Shown: piece after piece, positions 13,430-26,579 of the stretch
Numbering within the stretch: the first letter of the stretch is position 1
How the letters are laid out: each line of letters begins with the position of its first letter
Assembly: GCA_029783825.1 (NCBI GenBank)
Contig: JAREIK010004239.1
Coordinates: 1-64,000, forward strand
From: Sapria himalayana
Taxonomy: Eukaryota > Streptophyta > Magnoliopsida > Malpighiales > Rafflesiaceae
Direction of reading: 5' to 3'
DNA length: 64,000 nucleotides
The notes under the pieces: generated by a model
What the model was told of the DNA's origin: nothing
The model's database searches: none
What the model saw: the letters and a program-made list of their open reading frames with translations, nothing else
Program-made: the position numbers and the translations under genes

Positions 13430-14345
13430 ATTTCAAGTTGGTGCAACAAAATAGTATTATCCCTTATATAATTATCTGTTAAGATACACATAGTAAATGT
13501 AGTTATAAATAGTTACATTTAGTTTAACATTTAATTATATATAGATATATGCATACAAGTAGTTATAAGTAAATATAAATAAATGTATACAAAGTTATAA
13601 ACAATTATATAGATTTACATATATGTATACATATATGTTTACATAATTAAAAATAAAGTTTAATTTATTTATATAGAGTTTTTATAGTTATACAAATATT
13701 TATATATAGGCATAAACATTTAGTTAAACATTATGTTGTATGTTTTTATACATATAATTATTAATATAGTTACATGTGGTTATACATATAGTTACATGTA
13801 TAGTTAAAGTTATATTTATAAATGTATGTATATATATTTTTTCATATAATTTCATATATTTATACATATAGTTATACATAGGTATGGAAATGCTAAAATA
13901 CATTTTTATACTAATATATAAAAATGTATATTAAATACATGTTGTTAATTATATATTTATATATAGTTATGTATAAAGTTTTTATAGTTATACATATAGT
14001 ACGATAGAATTATTTATAGTTATATGTTATTATACATATAGTATATATAGCTATTAATATTTTTATATATTTAAACATATAGTTATATATAAATATATTC
14101 ATACAAATAGTTATACTCAAATATATAAAGTTATCAATACCTATATAGATTTACATATATGTATAAGTAGTTATAAATATAGTTATATTTAATGTTGTAG
14201 AGTGTTATATAATTATACAAATATTTATATAGTTATACAAATATTTAAACATAATTATACACATATAGTTAAATATTATATTGTATGTTATTATACATGT
14301 AAATATAAATATAGTTAATTGTGGGTATATTTATAGTTACACAAA
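13430..14345. repeat. AT-rich dispersed repeat, 'ATAGTTATA' family, copy in element 1
   Basis: Sequence built of TATAGTTATACATATAGTTA-like words with recurring blocks such as TATATTAAATA and ATTCATACAAATAGTTATA. The same blocks in the same order occur at 31560-31940, 33005-33978 plus 34896-35440, and 56513-56995. It is therefore a real dispersed family and not chance AT richness. No coding capacity. Confidence 0.75.
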
Positions 14346-15054
14346 TACTTATAATTCTACCCACTTAAATTAATCAAATCCGACTTGCGTTATAATGATA
14401 AAGATTTTTGAATCCAAGATTTCTAAAAAGTTACTAGTTAGATGGTTGGTGGCATCATTAAATGGGTGTGAGCCCTGGGTTTTAACCTATCATTTTTCTT
14501 TGTAGAAGTATATTTTGGTAAACTCATTGAGAATCAAAAATTGATTTTTAATTTCTGAAATTATTATTTTAGATTTAAATTTTTTAAAAACTTATATGAG
14601 ATAAACAAAGCCGATGCATTTCGGTGCAACAAAAGTGGATAAAAGTTATAATATTATAGGAAAAAATGTTAAGGGGCCAACATGAAAATAATTATATTTT
14701 TTTACAATTTTTAATTTTAATATAACATTTGGGGACCCAAATCCAAATATTTATGATTTGGGTCTTCCAAATTCCTATACTGATAATTACCTTCCTTTTT
14801 TCATACGGAATGCATATACTCAAGTATGCATATGAGTTTATGTAGAAACTCATTATTTTGTAAACAAAAACATATGCATATGGAGTTCATAAATACTCTG
14901 TATGCATTAACATATGCAATAACTCATTTTTTCATACTGAGTAAGCTGAAAAAAGTTTATGCATAATGTTTTTTTAATTATATTGGGATAATTATGAGTA
15001 TCCGAATATAGGTACTAGATATTTTTTTTTGGATTCCATAACATAATTATCCAT

Positions 15055-15093
<39 letters not shown>

Positions 15094-17199
15094 AAATTAA
15101 GGATGAAAATATTAAGTATTATTATTATTATTAGTTTTGTGGAGGAATTCCTTTTTTTTTTTGCAAAGTTAGATAAAAGTTAGTGCTATTTTTGGATGCA
15201 ACAAATTATAAAGAATAGTACTTTCATTATCAAGAAAATCTATTTAATAAAATTTTAATTTTGAACTAATTTAAGAAAATACTTCTCAGAGCAATATTCC
15301 TACCTTTTAGTGGTATCAATGCATAATATTAAATTGTTTTGTTATTTTGTTTTGTAATTTAAGAGATGCAAGCCTAATATTTTTTTCTATTTGAAGATTA
15401 GAATGATTAGGATTTCTTGTAATGCATGTAATTGTTACTTAAGAGCTATAAGGCTACTCTAATTTTTTCATCATCTTAAACTTTTTCTCCTTCTCTTACT
15501 ACTTCTTATTCATTTTTTTCTACTTCTTCTTCTTGTATTGTTACTACCACAAATGAGTATCTACTTTCAAATGAGAATGCTCATTTATAGATGAGATTAT
15601 ATTTCTCTATGCTTTATCTTTAACATGGTCTATAGTATATGCCATTATACTTTCTAATTAATCAAAGATAAAAATATAGATTATAGTTTAATTAAGAAAG
15701 CTTACTAATAGATGAGTATCTAATTGAAAATAGAGAATAAAGGGTAGCATAATTACCAATTGTGCAAGATTAATAATAGATGAGTATCATCTTACAACAT
15801 ATAGGAATCCATTTATTAGAGCATATGTTTGAGTAGTTGATTTGCCATTGTTGACAACTTCCTTGATTTGATAGAGCATAGTGATATATGTATCTCACAC
15901 ATCAACCATGATACAACATCAATATACATTTTTATACAAGGTAAATGGTCTTGAGATTGGTAATATATGTTCTACAAATCATCTCCATCAAAGAAACTAA
16001 GGTCTTGAAAGACTAACTATGGTCTCCTTTAATGAGAATATTTTTTCTATGACAAAATTAATCAATCAAAATGTTTGGTTACCTAACAACAACAAATCAA
16101 TAGAGAAAGCAAAGACATGAATATTCAATTGATATGCCTTCCAATCTCAAAAGATTATCAAAAGATAACCATCAATGGGTTTCTAACCAATTTGAAAAAT
16201 ATAATAGCTCAAATATCAAACCAATTAATTAAATATGATAATTTTGAATTAAATCACAACATTATTTTTCATTTTCCCAAACTATACTTAATAGAGTTGA
16301 ATTAATAAATAGAATATATATATATATATATATATTCACATTATTTTTATTACACACACACGCATGCACACACACACTACAAAAATTATGAATAGATTAA
16401 CCAAAATGGCTTTTCTGGATTTTTCAAAAATGATGTTAAATGAATAGCACATAGTAATTTTAATAATGCAAAAATTTTTAAACACATATACACACTACCA
16501 TAAAATAAACGAACACAGCAAAAAACTTATACAACAAAAAACAAATAATTTTAATCTGTATTTTACTATTTTATGAATGATAAAATGAGAGTGTGTGTAT
16601 GATCATATTTGTGTTATTTATGGTAAGTGCTAAAAAACTTACCATAACTAAAACAAACTATGATCATACACACACTCTCATTTTATCATTCATAAAATAG
16701 CAAAATACAGATTAAAACTATTTATTTTTGAATAATTATTCTAAAAAATTTATTTTTTACAATAATTATTAGAACCATCTTTTTGTGCTCTTCATGCAAT
16801 ATAGATAATAAATCAAGAACATATGCATTTTTTTTCGTGCTCCTCACTCAAGAACACCCGTTAACAAAAATATTAGCAATGGGCCACGAATAAATGAAGT
16901 TTGAAATAGACATATTTACAACCATAACAAAAAAAGATATCGGCAAACTATAGTATCAAAATCACACAAACCATGATAAAGAAGTTCACCCACTTAATAC
17001 CAACATGCCCAAACAATGCATAACCATTTTTTCATTTCACATCTATGGTAATAAAAAAATTATAGATATAATTATGTTTAAATAGTTTATGTATACTTTT
17101 TAATAGTTATATATATATATATATATATAGTTATGTTTGAACACACTTATTTAAAACAAACTTATATTTATGTATACTATTTTTTTATACAGTATGTAG
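14346..17199. other. AT-rich interior of CACTA element 1 without recognisable gene
   Basis: No coding region is supported. Small TA and TG runs lie at 15058-15092 and a TA run at 16314-16332. A 62-codon open frame at 16117-16305 has no recognisable motif and is likely chance. The palindrome at 16538-16730 is annotated separately. Confidence 0.5.
16538..16730. repeat. Near-perfect ~190-bp inverted repeat (MITE-like fold-back)
   Basis: The left arm runs from TTTTAATCTGTATTTTAC through ATGAGAGTGTGTGTATGATCA to TTATGGTAAG. The right arm mirrors it from CTTACCATAA to GTAAAATACAGATTAAAA-like sequence (actual GCAAAATACAGATTAAAA). The arms are about 90 bp with few mismatches and the loop is about 10 bp (TGCTAAAAAA). 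Element 2 has no obvious counterpart, which suggests a small insertion into element 1. I could not define target duplications, so assignment to a MITE family is open. Confidence 0.75.
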
Positions 17200-18660
17200 T
17201 TATTTATATTGAAAAATTTTTTAATCCAGCATGCCTACTATGCACCATCAAAATCCACACAATGACAATGCATTATATCACAAATGCATGATGTATGTAT
17301 ATGATTAAGTATATATACACAATCCAAAAACACCATGGTGAATAAAGGAGAAGAATTTCGATAACATTAAAACTTAAGCTTAATCAAGTTAATCGATGAA
17401 GAATAAATGTATAAAACATACCTCAAATCAAATAAAAATAAAAAATAAAACCTCGAAATCGAATATTTGTTGAGGCATCGGTGTCGAGGAATGGATGGCC
17501 TTCTACAGAGGTTCGTGTCACTTAAGTGTCAGTGTCGAAGGAGATAATCGGTGTCGAAAAGATAATCAATTTTTTTATATTTTAATTATTATAACATTAA
17601 ATAATAATATATATATATATATATATATATAATCAAAAGACTAATTAATTGTATTCACTATAAAAAAATTTTCGAACAAAATTAATGTGCATGTTGCAAG
17701 GTACAAATGAAAAATAAACACCTTAAAATTTTTTATTATAATATAATATAAACAATAAATATATAAACAATAAAAAATATGATTACCCTTATAAAAGAAA
17801 ATTAAATAGGTACAAAATTAACAAACTACATATAATAAGACATAAATGAAAAGATGATTTGCCTTCTAGTCACTTGCCTAAGAATTATAAAATACTATTA
17901 ATGTTAAAAAATATATAAATATTTATATTTATCGTTAAAAAATGTTTAAGCCATATTTATTATTTTAATAAAAAATTAATGTTACAAGCTAATAGTAAAA
18001 ATATTACTCAATTGTTTAATTCGTATCAATTTTATTAAGAGCAAACATCTTTGTATTTATTTATAAAATTAATTTATTTTCTTTAACTTTATTAAAAAAA
18101 TTATATTTATATTATATTTCAAGATTTTCAAATATTGTATTATTTATTTATTTAAAAGTTTTCTATAATAATAAATTTTTTTTCCTTATAATAATTTTAA
18201 TTTTTACTAGTTTAATCGTCAATTTAGATAATTTATAAAATATTTTATATTTATTATACAATGAATTAATTTATATTTATATTAATAGAAATTTTAATAT
18301 ATGTTAATTTAATTTTTAAAATAAAGAAAAAATTATTATACTTATTGAATTTAATATTTAATGTTACTTTAATACAAATTTTTAAGTTTCTTATTTTAAA
18401 ATTTTAGAAAAATTTTTTGTACAATTTTATAAAAAATTAATACATCATAAAAATAGTTAATTTAGTACTTATTAATATATATAATTTTTTTTGTATTTAG
18501 ATATTTTTATAAATTATTTATTTATAATATAATTTTTTATGATTTTACGAGGAGAATGTATGTTTCAAGGATTGCTCATCTATAGACCATTAACATACAT
18601 TTAATAATCAAAATTAAATAAAATATTAAAACTAATAAAAAATAGAAAAATTATATAAAT
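17200..18660. other. Conserved non-coding right-hand block of CACTA element 1
   Basis: Paralogous along most of its length to 58576-60130 (element 2) and in part to 26580-27668. Shared words include CACAATGACAATGCATTATA, TCGATGAAGAATAAATGTAT, AATTAATGTGC and GATTGCTCATCTATAGACCA. There is no open frame of note. The 17400-17540 part contains GTGTCGA/GGTGTCG repeats. A (TA)n run lies at 17608-17630. Confidence 0.7.
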
Positions 18661-19591
18661 AAAATTGGTTAGGGAAATGCCGTTGCTAAATCCATAGCTA
18701 AATTATAGATTTTATAAGGTAGGAAAAATTCGTTGCTATATTACATATTTTACTAGCTCGAGAAAATCCATCGCTAAATCCGTCGCTAAATCATAGTTTC
18801 TATTAGCAAAGAAAGTTTCATTGCTAATTCCATCACTAAATCATAGATTCAATTAGCACGAAATATTTCGTGGCTAAATCTATCACTAAATCGTGAATTT
18901 TATTAGCAAGGAAAATTCTGCCACTAAATCCATCACTAAATAATAGATTTTATTAGCAAGGAAAATTCTATCGCTAAATCCGTCGATAAATCATCGATTT
19001 TATTAGTAAGGGAAATTCCGTCGCTAAATCCATCACTAAATAATGGATTTTATTAGCATAGGAAATTCCGTCTCTAAATCCATCGCTAAATGATAAATAT
19101 TATTAGTATGGGAAAATCCCTCACTAAATCCGTCGCTAAATAATTGCTTGTATTAGCGAAGAAAAATATCTTCTTAAATCCATCGCGAAATAATGACTTA
19201 TATTAGCGAGGGAAATCCCTCGCTAAATAAATGATAGTATTAGCAAGGGATATTTCGTCACTAATCCATTTGTAAATTCCCCGCTTTTCTTGAGCAGAAT
19301 TTACGAAAATTTTCCATCATCAATCCATTGCTAATTCCGTCTCTAAAACCCCTACTTTTATTGAACGGATTATATGAAATTCTTTTCAGTCGCTAATCCG
19401 TAGCTAAATCCCCCGCTTTTTTTATGGAATTTATGAACAATTTTTGGTCGCTAAACTGTCGCTAATCCCTTGCTATTTGTTTTCTAAAAAAACATTAATC
19501 CCTTGCTTTTCCCTAACTAATCCATTGTAATTTAACCAGGGATTGATCCCTAGCAAAAATTCTCTAGCTAAAATGAATTTTTCTTGTTGAG
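18660..19591 (-). repeat. Right subterminal repeats and terminus of CACTA element 1
   Basis: A ~930-bp series of roughly 60-bp units of the form TTTTATTAGCAAGGAAAATT followed by CCGTCGCTAAATCCATCGCTA. It ends in the inverted terminus at 19579-19591. The units keep one orientation, and the region is much longer than the ~410-bp left subterminal region, an asymmetry shared with element 2. Confidence 0.85.
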
Positions 19592-22500
19592 ATTCTATCT
19601 ATTTGTCTATCTACCTATTTATGTATTTATCTTTCTATCTATCTATTTATGTATCAGGATGTCTATCTATTTATTATCTTTCTATCAATCTATGTTTCAA
19701 ACTATCTATATATCTATTTATCTGTCTATATATCAGTCTATCTTTCTATCTAATAGTATATCTATCTCTATATCTATATATCTAACTATCTATTTGTCAA
19801 TCTATTTGTTTATATGACTATCTATTTGAATGTCTATAATTCAATCTGTCTGTCTATCAGTCTGTCAATCTATCTACATATGTATCTGTCAATCTATTTG
19901 TCTAACTATCTATCAGTCTATCTATATGTCTATCTATCTATCTATATCTCTATATATCGCTTTGTATATCTACCTATATATCTATTTGTATGTATATGTC
20001 TATCTATTTATCTATCTATATGTATATCTATATATATAAATGTCTTTCTATCTGTTTATCTATCTGTTTGTCTATCTATCTATATATCTGTTTCTTTATA
20101 TGTATGTATATCTATCTATCTATCTATCTATCTATCTGTCTGTCTGTCTGTCTATCTATCTTTCTATCTATCTGTTTGTGTATCAATCCATCTATATGTC
20201 TATCTACCTGTTTATCAATCTATCAATCAATCAATCTATCTATCGATTTATCTATCTATCTATCTATCTATTTGTATAACTATTTGTCTATCTATTTATT
20301 TATCTGTCTATCTATCTATTTATTTATCTATTTGTCTATCTATTTGTCTATATAAATATTTATATATCTATCTTTTGTCAATCTACTAATCAATCTATCT
20401 GTCTAACTTACTATCCATTTGTATTTCTTTAGATTTTTCTATCTATCTATATGTCTATATGTTTTTTAAATTGTCTATATATCTTTCTTTCTATCTGTCT
20501 GTCTATATATTTGACTTTTTGTTTGTATATCTATCTATCTATATGTTTATTTATCTATTGGTTTATTTGTATATTTATTTTTCTTTTTTATATGTCTGTC
20601 TATTTGTCTATCTATCTATTTGTCTTTTTGTCTGGCTATCTATCTGTCTATCTGTCTATCTTTATCTTGTCTATCTATATATCTTTTTATCAATAAATCT
20701 ATCTATCTATATATCTATCATTGTGTTAATATATCTAATTATATATTTATTTATTGGTTTATTTTTCTGTCTATCTATCTATCGATTTATTTTTCTATTT
20801 ATCTTACTATCAATCTTTGTGTCTATCTATCTATCTATTTAATACCTACCTACCTATCTATCTATCTATTTATATAAATGACTATCTATATATATAAATT
20901 TTTGTATATAAATATGTCTAACAATCTATCTACCAATTTTCTATCAATCTAAGTATCACTTTGGCTATCAAATTGGTGATAAATCTATCTCTCAATCTAT
21001 CTTTCAATCTAATTATCAATCTGACTATCTATTTGCCTATATAATTTTAATCTATTTATAAATTTGCCTATCGATTGGAAATCTATGTTTCTATATATAT
21101 ATATATATTATCTAGCTATATATCTATCTTTCTTGCTAATAATCTTTTTATCTATCTATCTATCTGTCTTCCTATCTGTTTGTCTATCTTTCAGTCTATC
21201 TATCACTATATTTATCTATCTATCTATTTATCTTTATATATATATATATATATATATATATGTCTATCTATATGACTATATATCTATCTATCGATTATAT
21301 TATCTACCTATTTATTTTTATATCTATCTCTCAATCAATCTATCTATCTATCTATCTGACTAATAATCTGTCTATTTATCTCTTTATATTATCTGTTTAT
21401 CAACCTTTTTATCAATTTGACTCTCTATCTATCTATCTATTAGTCTTTCAATCAGTCTTACATCCAGCCTATCAATCTATCTATCAATATGTTTATCAAG
21501 CGTCTATCAATCTGTATATTAATCTATCTATAAATCTGTCTATTATTATGTCTATTAATCTTTCTATCTATATGTCTATGTTTATGGCTATCTATCTATA
21601 TATCAATCTTTCTATCTATCTATCTATCTACCTACCTGCATATCTATCTATCTATATGTATGTCTATCTATCTATCTATCTTTCTGTCTATCTGTCTATT
21701 TGTCTATCTGATTATCTATTTGTTTATCAATCAATCTATCTATTATCTATATACCTATCTATTTATCTATCTGTCTATATTTTCATATTACTATCTGTCT
21801 ATTTGTCTATCTGACTATCTATATGTCAATCAATCAATCTATCTATCTATCTATCGAAATATATAACTATCTATTTTTCTATCTGTCTATATTTCCATAT
21901 TACTATATATCTATCTATTAATCTATTAATCTATCTATCTATATGTCTATCTATGTGTCAATCTATCTAACTATCTATTTGCCAATCTATCTTTCAATAT
22001 ATCTTTCTAATCTATCTGTCTATCTATATGTTTATCTATCTATCTTTCTTTCTTTCTTTCTATCATTATATCTTTCTATATTTCTATCTTTTTGCCTATC
22101 TATTGTCTATCTATTATTTATCTATATATTATTTTCTATTTATCTGTCTATCTGTCTATCTATCTATCTATATGTCTATCTATGTGTCAATCTATCTATA
22201 TATTAGTATATCTTTCTGTCTATTTATATGTCTATATATCTGAATATTTTTTTATCTATCTATATCTCTATCTATCTGTCAATCTATATCTATCAATCTA
22301 TTTGTCAATCAATCTATCTAATAATCTATCTATATATCTGTCTATCTATATTTTTATCAATTTATCTATGTATATGTCTATCTATTTGTCATTTAATCTA
22401 TCTTTCAATCTATCTATCATTCTCACTATCAATTTGTCTATCAATCTTTCTATAAATCTATATATCAATCAATCTTTTAATCTATCTATTATAATGTCTA

Positions 22501-24400
22501 TTAATTTGTCTATCTATATGTCTATCATTCTGTCAATCTTTCTATCTATATATTTATCTATCTATCAATATATCTAAATATCAATATATATATCTTTCTA
22601 TTTATCTTTCTATCTCTTTATTTATTTATAAACTTATCCATATATCTGTCTGTCTGTCTATCAATCAATCTCTCTATCTATATGTGTATGTATCTATAAA
22701 TCAATCAATCAATCAATCTATTTATTTGTCTATATATCTATCAACATATCTATTTATCTATCTATTTTTATGTCTAACTATCTATTTATCTTTATATCTA
22801 TCTATTTATCTATCTATCTATCCATATATCTATCAATTTTTTACCTATGTCTCTATCTATATCTATCTATCGATCTATTTATCTTTCTATATATCTAAGT
22901 GTCAATCAATCAATCAATCAATCTATATATATATATATATATATCTATCTATCTATGTATCTATCTATTTGTCTAACTATATGTCTATCTATTTGTCTAT
23001 TTATATATCTATCTATTTGTCTATATATTTGTTTATCTAACTATCTATATATATTTCTGTCTATCTATCTTTCTGTATGTCTATCTATCTATATATCTAT
23101 CTGTCTATTTATCTGTATATCTATCTTTCTATCTATATATCAATCAATCAATATGTCTGTCTATCTATCTATCTTATCTTTGTATGTATGTATCTATCTT
23201 TCTATGCTTAGTCTGTCTATATATCTATCTATCATTATGTCAATTAATTTGTCTATCAAATAGTCTATCGATCTCTCTATCAATTTGTCGATCAATTTGT
23301 CAATAAATTTGTATATCAATCTATATATAAATTTATCTATCAATCAATCTATCTATTTGTCTATCTATCTATCTATATATATCTTCTGTCTGTCTATCTA
23401 TCTATATATCTATGTTTATAACTATTTGTCTGTCTATCTGTTTAATAATCTATCTATTTATCTGTCTATATATCTAGATAGTTATCTCTCTATCTATATA
23501 CCTTTCTAAATGTCTACCTATCTATCTATATTTATATCCATATATTTATCTGTTTAACAATCAATCTATCTATCTATTTATATTTATATCTATCTATCTA
23601 TATAGCTCTCTACATAACTATCTATTTATCTATTTGTCTTTATAATTATTTATTTATATATCTATCTGTCTTTCTATATATCTATCTGCCTCTCTATCAA
23701 TCTATCAGTCTATCAGTTTTTAGTAGATTAGTCTATCTATCAATCTGACTATCAATCATTCTATCTGTCTATTTGTATATTTATGTATCTATCTATAAGT
23801 TTATCTATATAATTGTCTATCTGTTTATACTTCTATCTAACTATTTTATGTAAAAATGTTTATACGTCAATCTATATATCTATGTAACTATCTAACTATT
23901 ATATTTATCAATTAATTTATATATCTTCTTTCTATTTTTCTATCTCGCAAACTATCTAATTGTCTTTCTATTTATCAGCCTATTTATCAATCTTTATATA
24001 TATATATAGAAATGTCAAACGGGCCGAGACGGGCCGGCCCGGCACGGTTTAAAAACCCTGGGCCCGGCCCGGCCCGCAGGCACGGCGGGCCGTGCCTTGC
24101 CGGGCCCGCTCGGGCTTGCCTGTCCGAGCGGTTCGGGATACGGGGGACCGCGAGTCGGGTCGAATCAGACTCGACCCGTGGTGTTTTTTTGAATTATCGG
24201 GCATCGTGGGGTCGGGCTCACGGGACACCAGGCACGGGATAAACCTGTGCCGGTGTGCCGTGCCAGGCCAGGCACGGCTCGTGCCAAACCCGGGCACGGA
24301 ATTTTTCCGTGCCGGGCCGGCCCGGTTGACACCTATATATATATATCTATCACTCATTCTATCTATTTACCTTTATATTTGTTAGTTTATCTAAATGTTT
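19592..24400. repeat. Diverged TATC-type satellite array (right part of first array)
   Basis: Continuation of the array at 1-3661 after CACTA element 1, beginning with the duplicated ATT. Same TATC, TGTC and TCAATC words, with TA runs at about 21236-21260 and 22925-22945. A hAT element is nested at 24007-24335. Long segments recur about 0.95 kb apart (21541 and 22487), so part of the length came from segmental duplication. The open frames are period artefacts. Confidence 0.93.
24007..24335. mobile_element. Non-autonomous hAT (Ac-like) element, 329 bp, nested in TATC array
   Basis: GC-rich insert of GGCCCGGCACG words in an AT-rich array. The ends are inverted, TAGAAATGTCAAACGGGCCG on the left and the inverse of TAGGTGTCAACCGGGCC on the right. 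TATATATA lies on both sides, consistent with the 8-bp duplication of hAT elements but uninformative because the target is a TA run. It has the same terminal sequence type as the 589-bp element at 52770-53358, where the duplication is clear. No transposase; the open frames are GC-rich chance frames. Confidence 0.8.
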
Positions 24401-24436
24401 ATCAGACAAATAGGAAATAAAGTTTTTATCAATAAT

Positions 24437-24448
24437 TGGTATTGGAGG
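24437..24448 (+). other. Decayed copia primer-binding site
   Basis: TGGTATTGGAGG, preceded by AAT and followed by a TTTAGGTT-like stretch, resembles the initiator tRNA-Met primer site TGGTATCAGAGC of plant copia elements (9 of 12 match). It lies about 180 bp before the gag relic, as expected. The upstream LTR is absent; TATC repeat lies there instead. Confidence 0.5.
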
Positions 24449-24619
24449 TTTAGGTTGTGCATTATGATGCAACATTGGGCGATGTTACTATTGGTGATAA
24501 TAATGAATTTAATAAATAGTAAAAATTTTGTAGACAATATCAGTATGTTAAAATAGGTGTTCTCAATTCTCATACACAGTGTTTTGCAAAAATTATCTAG
24601 AAGAATTTATATTTTGTAG

Positions 24620-25395
24620 ATAGTAATGACTGCATTTGAAGGAAAAGTTAAAATAAAAAAAAATCTATAGAATGATATTTGAATTCTTGAAAATACTAGA
24701 TGGATGATTATATATACTAGAAAAATCTATATCAATCCCTTCTGAGGAAGATGATCGAGTCTATGAAGAAAGAAGAGCACATACTAGCACTTGAATTCAT
24801 CTGAAATATGATATCTTACAAACTTACTTTCAATATAAAAAATGAGAAAGCATAGTAAGACTTACGATGGCTCTTGCTAGCATATACGAAAAACAAATTG
24901 ATGCTAAAAAAGTGCACATGATGAGGTGTTTTTTCAATCTGAAGTTGACAGAAAGCACATCAGTGACCCAACAACTCAATAAAGTCAACACAATCACAAC
25001 TCAATTAAGTTTGTTTTGTATTGAAGTCAATGATGACGTATGTGCATTGATACTTCTGTGTTCTCTATCAAAAATTATCATATTACAATAATAGTTGCTC
25101 ATAGTTCATCAAAGACTAATAAATTGAAATTTGATGATGTTCAAGATCTAATTCTCAACACGGAGATTCAACAGAGATAGACAAGTGAAATATCAACTTC
25201 TTTATAATTATATACAAAGTTAATTGAAAGAAATTCAACCAAGAGAAAATGTCAAAGCAAATCAAAAACAAGAGGTCTAAACCTAAGAATCATTGTAATT
25301 ATAATAGCTCAAAGACCATTAAGTATTGAAATTATAAAGAGACAATGCACTACAAAAATCAATGCAAGTGTTAGCTATTTTATAACATGGTAAAA
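24620..25395 (+). pseudogene. gag: Ty1/copia gag polyprotein fragment, decayed
   Basis: The best part is the open frame at 24867-25091 (ALASIYEKQIDAKKVHMM, then NLKLTESTSVTQQLNKVNTI, then ALILLCSL). This is the UBN2/gag-type domain of plant copia elements. Downstream, in another frame, a segment reads KLKFDDVQDLILNTEI (about 25115-25170). A decayed zinc knuckle (KY*NYKETMHYKNQCK) ends near 25392; its first two cysteine positions are a stop and Asn-Tyr. Frame changes and stops separate the parts, and no protease, integrase or reverse transcriptase follows. It is a 5' remnant of one element. Confidence 0.85.
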
Positions 25396-26579
25396 TGTAT
25401 CACAAGTATATGAGTTTAACAAGTAATAAAGTTAACTCTATGAATCTGGATTATCATTTCATAGATATTGATTATTTGGATTAATTATCAAAATTTCTTC
25501 ATTATCTAAGCTTACAATAAGTAATAGTTTCTAGTGTTTACTCAAGTTAATAATTTTATGGTTAGCTTACAATAAGTAAACAATATCAAGTCCATGGGTA
25601 TATAATTAATGAGTTAATGGCTATATAGGTGATAACATATTTGAGAGCTACTCATCAATATAGGTGGAACTTCTCAAACCCATCAAAAAGTCATCGGTAT
25701 TAATTCATGTAGGAAATAATGTATGTCAGATGAGCTGGATATCTTATATATTTTAATCTAGTATGAATCATATTGATAGTCAATGCTAGGGTATTTATAA
25801 GGGAGCCTATGCTGCATTTAATTAAACATAGTAATTAAAATATAGTCAAATATATACATGTATTTAAATGTCTTGTAAATTAGTATCAGTATACATAAAG
25901 CCTATTACATTTTTATTTGAACTAATTGAAAACTGATCAATAAATATTTACAGATATTAATTTGACATTAACAAATATTAATGTGACTATACTTTAAATT
26001 TATAAATATTAAATACACTCTTACATTTTTATAAGAGTGTGTATTTTTCCCTATACATAAAGTCATGTATAAAATATAGTTTACAAACATTAATTTAATT
26101 ATACTTATTGGGTAGGCAAGGCTTTATGAAATAATAAATATTTTCATTTTATTAGAAGTGTATTTCATAATGATGACTTACAAATTTCAAATATACATTA
26201 TTAAAATCCTATCATAAAGTCAATAAATCTTTATTTGTGTAAAATATGTATATAATGTTATATGTATAATACAAATTATATCTGAAATACACGACATGTA
26301 TATTGAATGTATCATATATAAAATTATGATATATATATATATGTTGTTATATTTATATATAGTTATGTTTATGTATACTATTTTTATAGTTATAAATATA
26401 ATAAAATACACTTATATATTTATGTGTTATACACACACTGTGCAACACAAAACACCCATTTTATGTTATATACGATTAAGTTTATATAAGCAATCCAATT
26501 ATAATTAAATTAACTGAATATGTATTTAAAAAAAATATAATTAAATTAACAAAATATCTTTTAAAAAAATATAATTAAA
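25396..26579. other. AT-rich unannotated stretch
   Basis: No gene seen. The 26280-26480 part has ATAGTTATGTTTATGTATAC words like the AT-rich dispersed family, and 26433-26500 weakly resembles the start of the CACTA right-hand block. The rest is unassigned and may be eroded copia sequence. Confidence 0.4.

Larger units (their letters stand above)
3665..19591 (+). mobile_element. CACTA (En/Spm) DNA transposon, element 1, 15.9 kb, degenerate
   Basis: The left end is CACTACAAGAAAAATT. The right end is the imperfect inverse TTTTCTTGTTGAG, with two changes from the expected TTTTCTTGTAGTG. The 3 bp outside each end are both ATT (3662-3664 and 19592-19594), the 3-bp duplication expected for CACTA elements. 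Both ends carry dense subterminal repeats of the TAGCGACGGA type. Inside lie two GC-tract cassettes, a TNPA-like and a TNPD-like gene (both on the minus strand), an AT-rich repeat and a conserved right-hand non-coding block. The element split one TATC array, which continues on both sides. The mutated right end and broken genes indicate an old, immobile copy. Confidence 0.93.

Noticed and set aside
16371..16390. CACTACAAAAATT as a third CACTA left terminus
   Set aside because: It sits at the end of a (CA)n run, has no subterminal repeats and no matching right end.
24012..24385. Open frames over the small hAT element
   Set aside because: Chance frames in GC-rich non-autonomous element sequence; no transposase motif.
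25349..25362. CACTACAAAAATC as a CACTA terminus
   Set aside because: It is part of the decayed copia zinc-knuckle coding sequence, and no subterminal motifs follow.
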